A stretch of DNA of 5,495 bases, from NCBI GenBank assembly GCA_035301245.1, contig DATGUS010000070.1, positions 1-5,495 of the forward strand. The letters are read 5' to 3'. Both the position numbers and the translations under genes were made by a program. The stretch's first letter is position 1, and each line of letters opens with the position of its first letter. The notes under the pieces were generated by a model. It searched no databases and was not told where the DNA came from. It saw nothing but the letters and a program-made list of their open reading frames with translations. Positions 4,500 through 5,495 of this stretch are shown piece by piece. The stretch is from Alloiococcus sp035301245. Its GTDB lineage: Bacteria; Bacillota; Bacilli; Lactobacillales; Carnobacteriaceae_A.

Positions 4500-5495
4500 T
4501 TATTTTTTGAACTTTTTAATGCCTAATCCTGAAAGAACTGATGTCATTCCGATTAAACCTAACGCCCAGCTAGCTGTGGCTGTATCTGGTAATCGTTGAC
4601 CAGCTTTTGCTTCAACTTCCTTATCACGAACATTATCTAATTCTTGTGCTGCAGCAACTAATGCATCAACTTTATCTTGACTATCTGTTGATTCAATGGC
4701 TTCAATCACTTGTTTTCTTTCTTCTCTAGAAAGGTTTGTTAAGCCTGTTACTGTTTGAATAGCTTCGTCTCTGTTTACTGAAGCTTTTGCTTCAGTTTGA
4801 GTAGGTTGTGGAGCTGGTTTTTGAACTGGTGCTTGTTCTTGTTCTGATTTAGCAACTCCTACTAAAACAACCTCATTCACAGGTTCAGTCACTACTTCAA
4901 ACAATTCACCATCTTCATCGAAGTAAGCGACGCCCTCTTCACCTTTCGTGATGACTTGGCGTTTGCCAGCTTCTAATTCATCAGTCTCTACTTCTTCCGT
5001 TTCGAAAGGAAGTGTTGAAAGAACTGCTGGATATTCAATGATTTGTGTCACTGGTTCAGATTGATCGTCTGACTCAATAATATTGCCGTCTTCATCTTCA
5101 TAGTGAATACCGTCTTTACCTTCAACAACAACACGTTCTTCGTCTAAGTCGATAACAGCTCTACGTTCTGTTTCAAATGGTGTTAAAACTTCTAAAGCTG
5201 GATATTCAATCACTTCATTAATTGGTGCAACATCTTCGTCAGAACCTAGTGCATTACCGTCTTCGTCTTGGTATTCGACACCTTCAACACCTTCAACAGC
5301 AATACGCGGTTCTTTTAAACCAACGACTGCAACACGTTCTGTTTCAAATGGAACAGCTGCTGCAACTGCTGGGTAGTGAACAACCGGTGCTACTGGATCA
5401 ACGTTCTCTGAGACATCTAAAGGATTACCCTGTTCATCATAGTAAGTTAGACCTTCAGCACCTTCTTCTACGGTAACTTCTTTATCTAAACCAAC
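4500..5495 (-). CDS. Sortase-anchored surface protein with G5-like repeats (5' part cut by window edge)
   Basis: This is the C-terminal 331 residues of a wall-anchored, strongly acidic surface protein. The frame is open to the right edge, so the real start lies outside. From the edge inward come compact 57-residue G5-like repeats (fragment residues 1-163), each with PFETE, V-E-G-x-x-G and DEDGN-type motifs. A more canonical G5 copy follows (about 164-196), with an ELEAGKRQV core. Next are a Pro/Gln linker (about 218-235) and a predicted helical segment (about 243-290, AIQTVTGLTNLSREERKQVI at its start) resembling the three-helix GA modules of large staphylococcal and streptococcal surface proteins. 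The end is a sorting signal: LPDTA (302-306), a hydrophobic stretch and the basic tail KKFKK. The fifth sorting residue is Ala instead of Gly. G5 domains bind glycans or mediate adhesion in relatives and GA modules can bind albumin; neither role is shown here. A terminator follows at 4453-4488. Confidence 0.88.
   Translation of the reverse strand, partial: VGLDKEVTVEEGAEGLTYYDEQGNPLDVSENVDPVAPVVHYPAVAAAVPFETERVAVVGLKEPRIAVEGVEGVEYQDEDGNALGSDEDVAPINEVIEYPALEVLTPFETERRAVIDLDEERVVVEGKDGIHYEDEDGNIIESDDQSEPVTQIIEYPAVLSTLPFETEEVETDELEAGKRQVITKGEEGVAYFDEDGELFEVVTEPVNEVVLVGVAKSEQEQAPVQKPAPQPTQTEAKASVNRDEAIQTVTGLTNLSREERKQVIEAIESTDSQDKVDALVAAAQELDNVRDKEVEAKAGQRLPDTATASWALGLIGMTSVLSGLGIKKFKK
4578..4592 (-). 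other. Variant sortase recognition motif LPDTA
   Basis: The five codons read Leu-Pro-Asp-Thr-Ala and are followed by about 20 mostly hydrophobic residues and KKFKK at the extreme C-terminus. This is the layout of a cell-wall sorting signal, with Ala where the classical LPXTG has Gly. Confidence 0.85.
5007..5495 (-). repeat. Tandem 171-bp (57-residue) G5-like coding repeats
   Basis: Counting each unit from its PheGluThrGlu, full units run 5348-5178 and 5177-5007. A third, at 5495-5349, lacks only its first eight residues at the window edge. All keep the same length with no indel, and the two full units agree at roughly half their residues. Conserved points are FETER, an (E/G)G pair, YxDEDGN, I-E-Y-P-A and a closing Pro. 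The following copy (from 5006) has a two-residue insertion giving the typical G5 glycine and then diverges into the linker. Confidence 0.88.

Noticed and set aside
4500..5213. GTG at 5211-5213 as the start of the surface protein
   Set aside because: The frame continues without a stop to the right edge with the same repeat pattern, and no ribosome binding site or signal peptide precedes the GTG; the gene is truncated by the window, not short.
5222..5476. 84-codon plus-strand open frame rich in Gln, Leu and His
   Set aside because: It is antisense to the G5-like repeats; its repetitive composition is a shadow of the repeat codons on the other strand.

Overview
The window looks like a chromosomal segment of a low-GC Gram-positive bacterium of the Lactobacillales. 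This rests on AT-rich DNA, strong AGGAG-type ribosome binding sites, an L-lysine-type MurE closely resembling the streptococcal enzyme, an ATP-grasp ligase of the D-aspartate ligase family, a CopY-type copper repressor and a sortase-anchored surface protein. Enterococcaceae, Carnobacteriaceae and Aerococcaceae are all possible, and the sequence alone does not decide between them.

Layout, left to right. Positions 1-417 (minus) hold almost all of a CopY copper-responsive repressor that runs off the left edge. Its upstream region (about 466-564) carries two cop-box operators. A perfect 17-bp hairpin (591-633) follows and ends the next minus-strand unit. That unit contains murE (1267-2793) followed by an ECF-transporter S component (652-1224), 42 bases apart and probably co-transcribed. 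Divergent from murE, across a roughly 190-base AT-rich promoter region, is a plus-strand D-aspartate ligase-like gene (2998-4209) with its own terminator (4224-4257). Positions 4258-4452 hold no convincing gene, only a 12-bp tandem duplication. A bidirectional hairpin (4453-4488) then closes a minus-strand surface-protein gene (4500-5495). That gene is open through the right edge. It encodes compact 57-residue G5-like repeats, a GA-like helical module and an unusual LPDTA sorting signal.

How the genes fit together. MurE adds L-Lys to UDP-MurNAc-L-Ala-D-Glu. The divergent ligase family attaches D-Asp to the epsilon-amine of that same lysine to make the D-iso-aspartyl cross-bridge. The pair would therefore carry out two steps on the same peptidoglycan side-chain residue. 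The aspartate racemase needed to supply D-Asp is not in the window. The copper repressor and the surface protein belong to separate units. I see no CRISPR array, tRNA, rRNA or intact mobile element. I did not find a clearly undescribed system; the least conventional parts are the architecture and sorting signal of the surface protein and the unexplained 4258-4452 interval.
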